Below, piece after piece: positions 19,967 through 32,800 of a stretch of 64,000 nucleotides of DNA. The notes below the pieces were generated by a model. That model made no database searches, had not been told where the DNA came from, and worked only from the letters and a program-made list of their open reading frames with translations. The position numbers and the translations under genes are program-made. Origin of the DNA: Pagrus major (Eukaryota; Chordata; Actinopteri; Spariformes; Sparidae); the NCBI RefSeq assembly GCF_040436345.1, contig NC_133216.1, positions 18,853,292 through 18,917,291 of the forward strand. Direction: 5' to 3'. Numbering within the stretch: position 1 is the stretch's first letter; each line of letters opens with the position of its first letter.

Positions 19967-22900
19967 ATACTTATTGTTATATGCAGGGTGTTCTTGTCTG
20001 AATTTTCTGTATTTTTTGCCCCTGTTGTGTTATTGACACTATACATAAATGATTCAGTTGTATGTGTATGTGTGTGTTTGTGGTTCCCTTAGGCTGGTTT
20101 GCACAAATTGGAGCTAAACCCATACTGGAAAGATGGAGGAAGTGGTCTGCCCCCAGTGGAGATGGCTGGTTCTGCAGCAAAGAAAGGTAATAACAGAGAT
20201 CGAGTCTTTTGAGGCATGTCCAGGAGTTGGACAGCAGAACGTTTTCCAGCTATGTGAAAGATACCATAAACATCTTAACCTCACATTTTATTGATTGATG
20301 ATTTCACTTCACCAAGATTCAAACACAGAAGTTGTAGAAGAAATAGAGCTCTTGGTAGACCAGAGTGCTGTGCGGCTGCAGTATTGAACATTTTGTTGCC
20401 CAACTATTGCCTCACTATTCCCCTCAAGTGAAGAAAAAGATAGAAAAAGGAATAACAGTGTGCAATTCTGAGCAGTCATGTTCTTCACTCTGCCCGTTTT
20501 TCTCCCAATCCCTCATTTCTTTACCCCTACGGCTGATAAACACAAATTTTTTGGACCTCATCCTTTGTCACAAACACTTTATATTTTAAAGGTTAACAAC
20601 AAACATTATTGTCTGAAATGACATCAATGCACTGAAACGACAAACTTCACCGGGAATGTAATCATATAAATGACCCCAAGAATCTTTTTTTTGCATTATA
20701 ATTTCTAAAAAGAAAGTTTTAGGATACAGATATATCTGTCAGGCTATACTAAGACCAACCAGCTTAAACAAGGGGCTTAAATAAGGGTACACTTTACCAA
20801 GGCATCAATTATTATATTTACTCACTGCAAATTATGATTGAAATGTTGGCTGTTCTGCTTTTGCTTTTGATTGTGTCACACAACTCTCCTCAGTATACAC
20901 AGCTAACATGGGTTTTTAGATCTTTTTTGTACCCTTTAAGGATTTCTCATCCATGTTGGCCTTGAAGTTACACGTGTTATTGTTATTTTTAATAGATATG
21001 TTAGAATAATCTTTGCTCCTCTATTTCTAAAGACCTGCAAGCATTCATTTGAATGAGTTGGAGAGTTTGTCAGAATGTCGGGGAATTTTTTAAATCAGAG
21101 AGGACTTGAATATAATTACGTGTGCAGAAAATGCAGCATGAATGACAGGACAGATAGAGCAAGGAAGAGCTTTTGAGTCAGGGATTTTTAATGGGAGGGA
21201 GACGGATGGAGAGAGAGAGAGGGAGGGTAAGCTGTGTTAAGCTGACAAGCAAATGCAGGTATGTGTACATGTGTCTGTTATCTCTACACAGTGAGTACAG
21301 TTCCCTCTAGAGTTGGCTTGGCCTCTCTGTTGTAAGCTTTATTCTAACAGCATGGCGAAATAAGATGACGTAAACATCACACACACGTTCGTTTGCTTAC
21401 TTATCCCCTTCAAGCTGTGTGCCAGTTTGTTTATCTCATCTGTGTATGAACATTTTCAGAAGGTGTGTGTGTGTACTTGTGTTTTGTAAGCATTGGATAC
21501 ACTGTGTTTTGTTTAGATTCTACGAAATACTTGCTGGTGAATGATCAGGTGTCGTGTTGTCAGCTGCAGGATCATTTTGAAGAGACAATATGCAGCTTGA
21601 AGTGGTGCAACAAGAGCAAAGCAATTCAAACACTAGTTCTGTGTTTGCTGACAGTTGAATAGACCGTTTTGTGGATGAACAATAGAGACTCTTATATACA
21701 ATGGCTCTTCTTCACACTGATCCGTGGCAGGTATAAATTGTTAGATTAGTGGATAACAACTAGAATATCATAAAACTTGTCTGTGAACAACTTTTTTAAC
21801 CTTTTTTTCTTCAACTGTTTTTGTCCACCTACAATTTAAAGCAGATGATTAAGCATCGTCATGTTCACAAACACAATGACTCTGGTCAATGACGGTTTTT
21901 CCCTGGATCTGCCTTTTCCTCTTTAATCATTCATCAGCATGGATTACATTTTTTTGTGGAATTTTGATTCTGGATTTGATTGCTTCTCATAACATTCAAC
22001 ATCTTTCAGCATCATTTTCTTAATTAACATTGTTTTCCAGCGTAACAGCCTGCTTATGTGATATCAATTTTCAGATGATGTCAGGAACCTGTGGTACAAT
22101 TGAACTTTCTCTAACAAAGAAAATTTCAAGTGTTTACTCTTCACGGCCTCCTTTTTTCTTCATTTCATCGTATCCCTCTTTTATCATATTTTACTTAACT
22201 CATTGCATCCTCAGAGTGCCAGAATCAACAAACAGGTGTTTTCTGTGTCTGTGTCAATCGGAACTGATGTACATGCACACTTAGATGCTGAAAAACACAC
22301 TCAATAAAATATTTTTAAGGCAAATTGTATTGCTGTTACAGGCAATGTGAGCTATTCACTGGACAGGAAATGTATGAAAATTTGTAATCTGAAAAGTAGC
22401 TAGTAACTAAAGCTCTCAGACAGATGTAGTGGAGTTAAGAAATATAACATTTGCCTCTGCAATGTAGTGAAATAGAAAATTAAAGTAGCTTTACATGGAA
22501 ACACTCAAGTAAAGTACACATTCCTTGAATTTGTACTGAAGTGCAGTACCCGAGTAAAAGTATTTATTTATACTCCACCACTGATTTGCATCCATATCAG
22601 GGTAGAACTGGTCGGTGTGACAGTAAATGTTGTTTACTTGTCTTGAAATGTGCATGTAAATGAGAATGTCAAAGATGTGACTGACTCACATAAGCTTTTG
22701 TACTGTATGTCCGTTCTTGTAACTGTTTTATTCCCTCAGTTTCTGCAGGTCCGGTGGTGAATGATGGAGGTCTGAGCTGGCTGAGGAAGAGCTACCAGAG
22801 GATGAAGGAGCAGGCAGAGAGGCAGCAGCGCAGCTTCAACGACATTGTGGCTGAAAGATACGGAGTGAGAACTGATGGCACACTGGCAGCGCTCACACAT

Positions 22901-23021
22901 TCACATGCACAATACAGCACATATGGTTACAAGACAAAGATACTGAACTGATGAGAACATTGAATATTATTCAGTTTATTGCCAATTTGGACCTAAAAAT
23001 GTTACTCGGTTACACTGTGGG

Positions 23022-23107
<86 letters not shown>

Positions 23108-26100
23108 GTCCTTTGTTAAGTTACTTTCAGCAGTGTCAGCATTTGTTCTTCCAGCTGACAGCATTGAAACTGTCACTGTCAGAACATTGTGTGCAAATCT
23201 GTGTGTCTGTGTGTGTCTGTGTGTGTGTGCTTTCTTTCGCCTTTGTGAGAACTCGGCAGCCGCAGCAGTTCACCTCATTTGTGTTTCTTCTCTGTAGGCA
23301 GGGACATCTTATATCTTATATACTGTTATTCTACCTTATCATTTACAATATAATCTTTGTATTTATGTAGCACAACATCATCTTAATGGTGTGTGCATTA
23401 GTGTGCTTTTGTGTAATTCCCAGAGACCCTCTGGTTTATCAGTTGTGTTCAAGTACGAGCTCTCACTTGGCATAATGTTCATTTTGGCAGTTGTAGTGGA
23501 GATTACGCAAGAACAGCTGAGTAGATAGTGAAGTTTGAGGAGTCATTTTAACAGATTTGAGTAAACAAGAATTTATGTGTTTTTTCTGATCTGAGACTGA
23601 TAACTTCTGCACTGATACAGGGAACTGATTTGTGTCTATGGTAAACATAATTCCCCAATGAGCACAGTTTTTAATTGCATTAAATGGGTGAGTAGCCTAA
23701 GCGATTCTGGAGAAAAACAGTCGATGGTTAAATCTCATTTCCAGGTCATCAAATACAGATGGCTTAGGGTGGTTGTGCACAGCAACAGCAACCTTCATGA
23801 ATTGTTCTTAAGCAGCTGTTTGTCTGGCTTAACACAGTGGATTTCTCTTAAACTACATTGCAGACATCTTTAGAGAATTCCACCAGAGAGGCCAGTGAAA
23901 AAGCCCTTAACATACTGTAACTCAGAGTAACCTGCAGGTTTTTGCAGATAATGATATAATACTAATAATAAATACTACTGCCATCAGGTAGCTAGCCTGT
24001 TTTTAACCTTTGTTTTATATATCATGCACCTTTGACCTCTAGTGATTGAAATGCTGCAGGTAGATGGTGGTTTTAATATTTTTCTTACTGAAAATGAAAA
24101 ATGTGATGCAAAAATGATGATTTGAACTGCCAAACCTCAAAAAGTATTCCTGTATTGTAATATGTCTTGTGTTTCTTCTTTTGCAGTCAATGGAAGAATT
24201 TCAGCAGAGACTTGCAGATGCAGAGGAAGCTGTGTACGGACAGAGGAGAGGAGGAGGAGTGGGAGAAGAAGGAGACAGAACGGCGAGAGGTGGCTGGAGG
24301 AGAGAGGAAAATGAGTCCAGAGAGAAATGGAGAAAACAAGAGGGAGATGGGGCAGAGAGAAATCGGTGGAGAAGAAACGAAAGGGAAAGGGATTCGTCAC
24401 CCGCAGACAGAGAGAGATACCGTGCTGGGAGAGGCGAGGAGAGGGAGAGGGGAGGGTATCGAGGCAGGGAGGAAGAGAGAGGTCGAGATGGAGACAGGTT
24501 TAGAGAGAAGGATAGACATAGAGAGAGAGATAGAGACAGTGAAAGAGATAGAGGGAGAGACAGGGAGAGGGACGGAGGAAGAGACAGAGATAATGAAAGA
24601 GACAGAGAGAGGGATAGAGACAGTGAAAGAGATAGAGGGAGTGACAGGGAGAGGGACGGAGGAAGAGATAGAGATAATGAAAGAGACAGAGAGAGGGATA
24701 GGGATAGAGAAAGAGAGAGGCCCGGTGTTGCATCATCATCAGGAGAAAATTGGAGTCACCGTTCTTCCTCTCTTGGGTCACTAAAAAGCCGCTTCCTTAA
24801 ACCCTCAGAGGATGATGACAGTAGTGAAGGTGGGTTGATGTCAAGGCCATTTCTAATAGATGTCAAGCTTTGCAAAAGTAAACAGCATTTTGATCTTATT
24901 TGGACAGCAGTGACTGTATTTATAATTCACAAATCAGGAAGCAAATGTTATTTCATCAAATGTCTTACACAGTCTTGGAAAAGCTTAATGTGCTTTATAA
25001 TTTCTTTCCTGTGCAGCTCCACAGCGTCGTCCTCCTCCAGCAAGGCCGGCGAAAGGGTTCCTGAAACCCAGTTCTGATGATGAAGACTCTGGTCCTCGTC
25101 ACACTGGCATTCAAGCCTGGAAGAAGAGCAGCAATCCTCTCCGAGAATCTGACAGCTTGGAAAAACCGCAGCAGGAGAAAGAGAGGGATCCTGGGAACAC
25201 TGTAACTGCTCCTCATGGCGGTCTGCGTGGTGATAAAGCTGCTGTGACGACATCAAGGTTTTAGGCCTTTTAATTGTGTTGTCTTTTCAAACACACACTT
25301 AAAATATGACGACAGACGTGAAGATTCGGTTGAAAGCCTCGTCAGAAGCTTCAAATGTAAAAATGACATTCAGTACAAGGTTACAAGTTTGATTCATAAC
25401 GGGGCTGCACTACATGCGTTAATGGAGCACGAAACATAAAAGCATCAAATTGTGTTGGAACGCGTTAATGTATTCACATAACAACGTTACCAGATACTTT
25501 CTCACTGTAATCCCTACCATGTCTTCACATATGAACTTAGTTAGTTTCATGGGACCTGCTGAAGTCCTTATCTGCTTTTGAACATTAGTCTTGAATTTCC
25601 CAGAAAAACTCCCTCTGACGTCTGAGCCTGTAACTTATATATTACCTGTTCTATTTCTGTCCTAATAGCTGTCTTTCTGTGTGAAGCACTATGTTTACAA
25701 ACACTTCTATATCTGCAACATACATGATTATTTTGTTTCTCATTTAAAGGGGCACTAAACTGCAACAACACTCAGTGGCACAGAAACATTTATGTTCTCT
25801 TATTTTCATGGCAGTCCAACATATTGTGCCGTTGTAGGCCAGATGTCGGAGTATCACTGCTTTGCAAAGCCTCCGTAGTTGTTCTCTGTGTTGCCTCATT
25901 AGGCTAAGTTGTTTGGGTAAACCAGCACCCAGAACCCCTGCAGCATGAAATGAGTCTGCAGTGTGGCAGCAGAATGAAATGAGGCTATGAGAAGTGTAAT
26001 AGCCTAGAACGATGCTTCCCGGGCTGCAGTTCAGATCCTCCCAGGCAAGGCTGTAATGATCTCTGGGGTGCACGAAGACTCAAATGAATCAAAACAGATG

Positions 26101-26774
26101 AACAGATGAACTGAGTGTGGAAGAAAACAACTAAATGGTTAACTTAAAAACTTCACAAATAAGTTTCCCATCAGAGGGTTTAGGACTATTATTAGGGTGC
26201 AATAATTAAGTCATTAGATCCTGTTGTTCAGGGGGTGAGATACGGCAGAACCTGGAGGAAAAGAGGTGGTGATGAACACATATGAGGGAGTGTTTGTGTT
26301 TCACAAGTATTATAATGAGGAAATGTTTGGTCTTTTTCACTTTTTAAATGTCACTTTCAGCCTCTCGGTTTTGGTTCAAACTCTCCTCTTCATGTTTACC
26401 CTAGGAGTGAGAGTGAAAGTGAGGAGGAGGAGGAGGAGGAGGAGGAGGAAGAGGTTCCCCTGCTGTCGGAGGAGGAGATGAACAAACTTGGAGCCAAACT
26501 GGTGAAAGCAGAGATCATGGGCAACACGGTAAGAAGGTCATCATTACGTTACTGTCATTCACAATGACTTTTAATGGAGAATAAAAGTAAAAAAGATTTC
26601 TCAACACATTGATTTGACAGCACATCAGGGGATCCTTTAATTTATAGCCTTCATTGATCTGTGCACTTAACTCTCCCTCTGTCTGTCTTCACATGTCAAT
26701 ACTACTGGGATCTTTTATAGAGAGCGTTACAGAGCAGTCTCCTACAACACACGCTTAACACATACACTGCACGC

Positions 26775-26832
<58 letters not shown>

Positions 26833-29800
26833 CTATAATGCTAAGTGTTATCAACGTGACATGCAGCATTTCCCTACACGACTAAGCAATCAAGCAGATA
26901 TTCCCAAACCTCTTCATGTGTGTTTGTGTTAAGTGCCTTTCGCAGTCATGTGCTCAACTTTTATGCCTTGTACACAAAGGTATTGATATCTGTTACGGCC
27001 GAAGAGCTTCTGTGTGTGTTTCAGACAGATGTTTTCTTCTTTCAGTACAGCCTCAAAGCCTTTTATCTGACAGTCGTCAAAAAGCACTTCTAGAAACTGA
27101 ACTTGCATTAAGAAGATATTCAGCTATATGTTAAAATGCAGCCTACTTTTAACTACTGCAGTTTAGGGCTGGGCAATATATCATTATCATTACCGTGATA
27201 TGAAAATATATATTGTCTTAGATTTCAGATATGACATAAGTGTTGTCTTTTCCTGTTTGTGTCACTATTTTGTAAAAGTACCATCGTTGTCATCCCTGCA
27301 ATATTGTCGCAATATTGATTTTGAGGTATTTGGTCAAAAATATTGTGATATTTCATTTTATCAACCCGTTCTAGCATTTTTGAAGTGCCTCTGAGGAGAT
27401 TTCAGAATATTGACATACAATGTGTATCAAAATATAGTCTAAAAATATCACAATATTATTTTAAGGCAATATCGCCCAGGCCTACTGCAGTTTCTATTTC
27501 CAAATCTGTCCACATATTGTAGACCTTAATTTGATATTTTTATGATAATCTAATAATAGCTGAAAATATCAGCCTTCAAGTGTATCTGTCAGGCTCTACT
27601 TTTATAGGCTTTATTTAAATTTGGAAATCAAAATCAAAAAGGAAGTTCCCATGTTAATTCTTATTTTGTCCTCATCACTGTGTCACCACCTTGTGTATTA
27701 CCATAAACCTGTACACAGCATTGTTGACTAACTTATTCTGACTCGCTATTATGTCAGTAAAACTAAATGTGAAGACTTCTTTAAAGTTAGAAAATTTCTG
27801 TCTGTGTGTTTGTGTGTTTCAGGCCATGGTTGAGAAGCTAAAATCGCAGCTGGATGCAGCACATAAAGCCAAAGAGAGCCACGCTGTGCGCAAGAAGCTA
27901 CAAGAAACGGCTATATCAAACCAGGTCTGTTAAAACATGCATCGTCACAGCCATTGTCAAACTCATTAAACTAACTAACTAACTAAACTAGTGTCAACAA
28001 GGGTAAATGTTAGCATTAACAACTTCAACCAAGAATTGGGTTGCTGTTTGAGACTTTTACATTAAGTTTAGCAAGTCTTTTAATAACTGATTGGACAAGA
28101 CAGAGACCAACCACAGTTTGGTAAACACGATTGGACAGTTTAAAAATGATGGAAGAAAAGAGGACTTTTTTCCTTGGAGATACATTTTCTCTACTCCATT
28201 TCTCCTCTTTTTATCTTTCTCTTTCTTAACTAAACTTACTGTTTCCTGAGATCAGTTTCCCCCTGTGCTTATATCTGTCTCACTCAGGTTTACTATATAT
28301 CCAACGCACACACACATTTAGACTCTGATACACACTTCACTAAAACACTGCTAATTTTCACATGTATAATTCCCCGATACAGACACATTGTCCAGAATTG
28401 GATATAAACAGTGTATACTCACTCACAGATCACGCACAGATGTAAACAGACGCAAACACAGAAACAGATACCGAGTTGCACACAGCACTTAACTTGACTC
28501 ACACACTCGCTGAATCTTGCTGTGTCAGATTTATCTGTGGCTGCTTCTTTTTCCTCTCCCATAGTCTAAATGCTAATCCAAATACTCGAGGCCATATCTT
28601 TTCTAAACTACACACACACACAAACACAGCAGGCTACGGCAACATCCATCTCTCTCACTGTGCAGGGCAGAAAAGTGCCTCACACACACACAAACACACT
28701 TGTCTTCAAATGAAACTAAATTCTCCGCTGCTACGTCTGACTGCTTTTTAAAAGGAATTTGTTTGTTTGAAGTCTCTTCCCTGCTCGGCTTTTACGTCTT
28801 GCTGTCCGTATGGAAACGGCTCCTGTTTGGCATTTTAGTGCAGCGTAATGGGAAACAAATGTCTCTCCTACCAGGGGTCATTCAGAGTGTGGCCCCGTGT
28901 TTATGTGAGTGAGAGAAGGAGAACGAGACAGATTGAGAGGGAGGCAGAGAGGTTATATGTGCCATCCTGTCTGCGTCTGTAGTGCAAGCAATTAACACAG
29001 AGCGATGGCAGCACCCTGACACTTCAGCACTGCTTTATCTACCCTCTTTGGCAATGCACACACACACACGCACACACGTATATACACAAACAAATGGAGG
29101 TATATTTCCGACATGAGCTGACTCCAGACAACTTTATAAACACATGGATAATTTATATAAGCTGTATATTATCATTTGCAAGTTAGACCAGATTCATCCC
29201 CACTAAGGCTGTCCTGTCAAATTAAAAGATGAGGGTGAAATCCTCAGTAACCCCTCAGAGAAGATGTCATAATTCTTCGTTTTAGTGCACTTATCAGATG
29301 AGCGGTACTTCAGCCCTCCTAGAGATGGAGTGCTGTTGATTTGCACTCATTGGAGACCCTTCTAATTTGTCTTGTTATGGAAGACTTTTGGCTCATCTTC
29401 CTTGTTCAGTGTTTTCTTGACTCTTGTTGCCTGTCTGGCTCATATTCAGTTTTTTTTCTCTGCATGTAGAGCCTTGAAAGGCTGAACTAGAGCAGGGCAA
29501 ATATTCCCTTCAATCATTTCTTTCCTTTCCAGTCCAGTTTCATTCTCTCGTGGCTGTCTCTCATCCTCTCTGCTACTTCCAACGTGTTCTTGTTTTTGGT
29601 TGTCCGTCTCTACCTGTCAGATCCAACTTCAGTCTTGTGTTGTATGTCCATTCAGACAACGGCTGCGGGTACATAAGACTGCTTGTTCTTCTCAATCTAA
29701 TTGACTACCACCAACAAAGTATTTAACTGAGAGCAACATGAAAAGATGAGATGGTGTCCTGTTATATATTTTCTGCAAAAAATCAAGAATAGCTCCAAAA

Positions 29801-32800
29801 GTGGCAGCTGAGACTTCAGCTCCTCATAACAAGCAAACTTTTTGATCCATGAAAACCATGGACCTGTGTGCTAAATTGGCACTGAAGTAGCAGTTTTATC
29901 ACACTTTACTCTCGTAAAGTTTCCAAGTTTTTGAACATAAGTCTTCAGTTTTTTCTCCCCAAAAACTACTAACATTTATTCAAAAAGGTTCACCGTGTCT
30001 CTACAACTTCTCAAACAAGGGGAACAACTTTAATCCAACTCGGTGATCACACACAGAAACTATATATTTAGAAAATCGAGTAAATGGAATATATTTAATC
30101 TTGTGAACATATTATGTTGGATGAAACTAGTGCTGCAACTAATGATTATTTTGATTGCCAATTAACCTATTGATTATTTAATCGATGAATCGATTAGTTG
30201 TTTGGTCTAATAATGGTGGAAAATGTTGATCAGTGTCTCCCAAAGCCCAAGATGACTTCCACAAATGTCTTGATTTGTCCACGATCTGAAGACATTCAGT
30301 TTGCTTCCTCAGAGGAGTAAAGAAATCAGAAAATATTAACATGTGAGAAGCTGGAATCCGAATTTTAAATAGTTTTTAAAAAAAAATTGTATTACTCGGT
30401 TATCAAAACAACTGCAACAGATTACTGGATTAGCTGTCAACTATTTAATTAATTGTGAACTGTTCTGATTATCGAATAATGCGTTTGGCAGTTGGTCATT
30501 TAGCAATTAACAACTAATCGATTTGTTGTTGGAGCTTTAGATTAAACCAGTTCTTTCAAACTAATGACATTTCAGGTGAGTTTAGGCAGTTTATTTTAGG
30601 CATTTTATTTTGACGGAGCCCTAATTAATAGTGGGAGAAAATTTCAAATGCAGATACTTCCTCTGTTCTGACAGCTCCTCGTTTCTCCTCCTGCTCCCTG
30701 ACACACATCTCCTGATAAGAATCCAAAAACGCTGCCAAATGTCTATTGTCAAATTTGCTCTCCCAGTGATGCATGTGTCTCTAACATGACACTGAGGAGC
30801 TCCCTTGAATACACAATGAGACTGACAAGTTGGTTCAGTTGGTACTATTTTACAATACTAACTAAAACACACTGTCAATTGCAGTCCAATTTTTATCATT
30901 TTGCTTCACATTTTACAGTCATTCATGTTGTTGTAAATATGATCAGCAAATTTAGCATTTCTGACCCGGGGATTGGTTGCAGACAGGTGACCATTTCAGT
31001 CATTTCTTCACTTATCTGTTTAATGCCAAAATGTGCATACATGAAAATACTGTTTGGGAGTACTGTCAGTCTTTAAACAAAAACAAACAAAAGTGAAAAT
31101 GTCCTGGCTGTGTTTTGGTTTTTCAGGCTCCAGGTCGCTCCAGTGAAGACCAGGAAGTCCTGCTGTTCAGAACAGACCAATCAGGCCGGGCCTGGCCTGT
31201 CAATGCCCCCTCTGGACCCCAGGAGCCCCATGGAGGACGGCGGAAGAAGAAACCGGTAAAGAGAGAGGGATGACGGGTGGAAAGACAGTAGAAAAACAAA
31301 TGACAGGACAGTAGGGACAGAAGCTTTCCCTAAAGGAATTTGGAAGCTGCTGCACACATGTAAAAATAAATCTTGAAAGCCACCACTGAGAACAAATATA
31401 GAGAGGATCCTGCACACTGTTACAAATAGAAGACAGAGGTATTGAGATTAAATGAGGTTTGTGTCCTGCTATTTGTTCCTTGTCATTTGGTGTTTATCAG
31501 TGTGTGTAATGAGAGCAGCAACTCCACCTGACTCCAAGTTGAAACGCGTGTAATGTAAACAAAGCTCTCCAGTCCATTTTCTGTTTATAGGTATTATAAA
31601 TCTATTAAGTGGTCCAGTCTCCTTTACTGTCCGTCTGTTTCCCCCAGGATCAGTCTGTCTTTCTCAGGTCCATCCATCTCTGTCTGTCTGTTTTCCCCCT
31701 CTTTCTTCTCTCCACTGTTGTCTCTCACCTTCTAAATCCTGCCTTTCAAGAATTGTATTTTAAGATTGTGTATTTTACACACAGCATCAAATATCAAGTG
31801 AATTGACCTTTTCACCGTCTTGCTTCTTTTTTTCACATTCCTCTGTCTTTCACTCTCTCTTCAGATTGAGACTCATGTTGACGGCGAGCGTGTGCGCTAC
31901 TTCCAGGACGATGACAATGTGGGTCTAAAGGAGATGGTGAGGAGAGAGAAGATGAGCACTTCGCAGGATCAGAATGCCCTTTACTCCCGTATGGCTGCCA
32001 AGGTAAGAAACCCATGATATTGATAATTATTACCAGAATGAACAGTGTAACCATTTTTCTTGCAAACAAGTAAAAATATGCTTACATTTAGTGTGGCTCA
32101 CCAATCTGACAATCACGATAAATGCATTTCCTTGCTCATAAAACACTTGCAAAGTTAATTTTTAGTGTGAAACCATTTGCTGGACTGTGTGTGTGTGCGT
32201 GTGTGTGTGTGCATGAGACAAATTATACCCACTTATATTAAAATGGCTCGATAGTGCTACCAGAGGTCAAAAACTCCACAGGTTACTTTTAGATGATTGA
32301 CAACTTGGCTTTGTAGGGCTCATTTCAGTTATGCCCCAACCTGGCAACACAAGGGCAACGTTTTTCACTATCTGGCAACCTAAGAGTTGTTATCACAAGA
32401 TTGCAGCTTTAGAGTGCAATTATGGCATCAAAGACAGTGTGTTAATAACACTGTAATCAAATCTTATTTGAAGTGTTTTTCTTTTATCTTTTAATCCTCA
32501 AAGCACACCTGCGGTTCCCTTAAAGCACACTGGAATACCACTGCTGTGGTCCTGCTGTGCTTCCATATTTTCATCGAGCTCTGGTTGCTGTTTTCTACTT
32601 TCTTCTGTTTGTTTCTTCTCTGACCAGTCACTGTGGACGCCACCTCAGAGTTAGTTAGTCAGAGTATTGCGTGAACTCAACACAGTGGCAGGTTCTTCAA
32701 CTCGTCAGGCGAAAAGAAAAAGAGAAGCTGTTTAATTTATTTAGGACGCAGCAGTCAAGCTGGGTTGAAAACTTTTTGTTGGCAGATTATTAGTAACTAT

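Larger units (their letters stand above)
26529..27822 (+). other. CWF19L2 intron 10
   Basis: A 1.3-kb intron containing a CA repeat (26770-26832) and a short hAT-like element with 8-bp target duplications (27164-27484). Confidence 0.8.

Noticed and set aside
24167-24784. 205-codon + frame overlapping CWF19L2 exon 8, and a 93-codon - strand frame
   Set aside because: The purine-rich RD/RE repeat keeps several frames open. Only the frame starting SMEEFQQRL joins in phase with exons 7 and 9 and matches the family.
25746-26060. TTAAAGGGGCAC start resembling another TTAA MITE in CWF19L2 intron 9
   Set aside because: I could not find a matching inverted end with TTAA, so the element is not supported.
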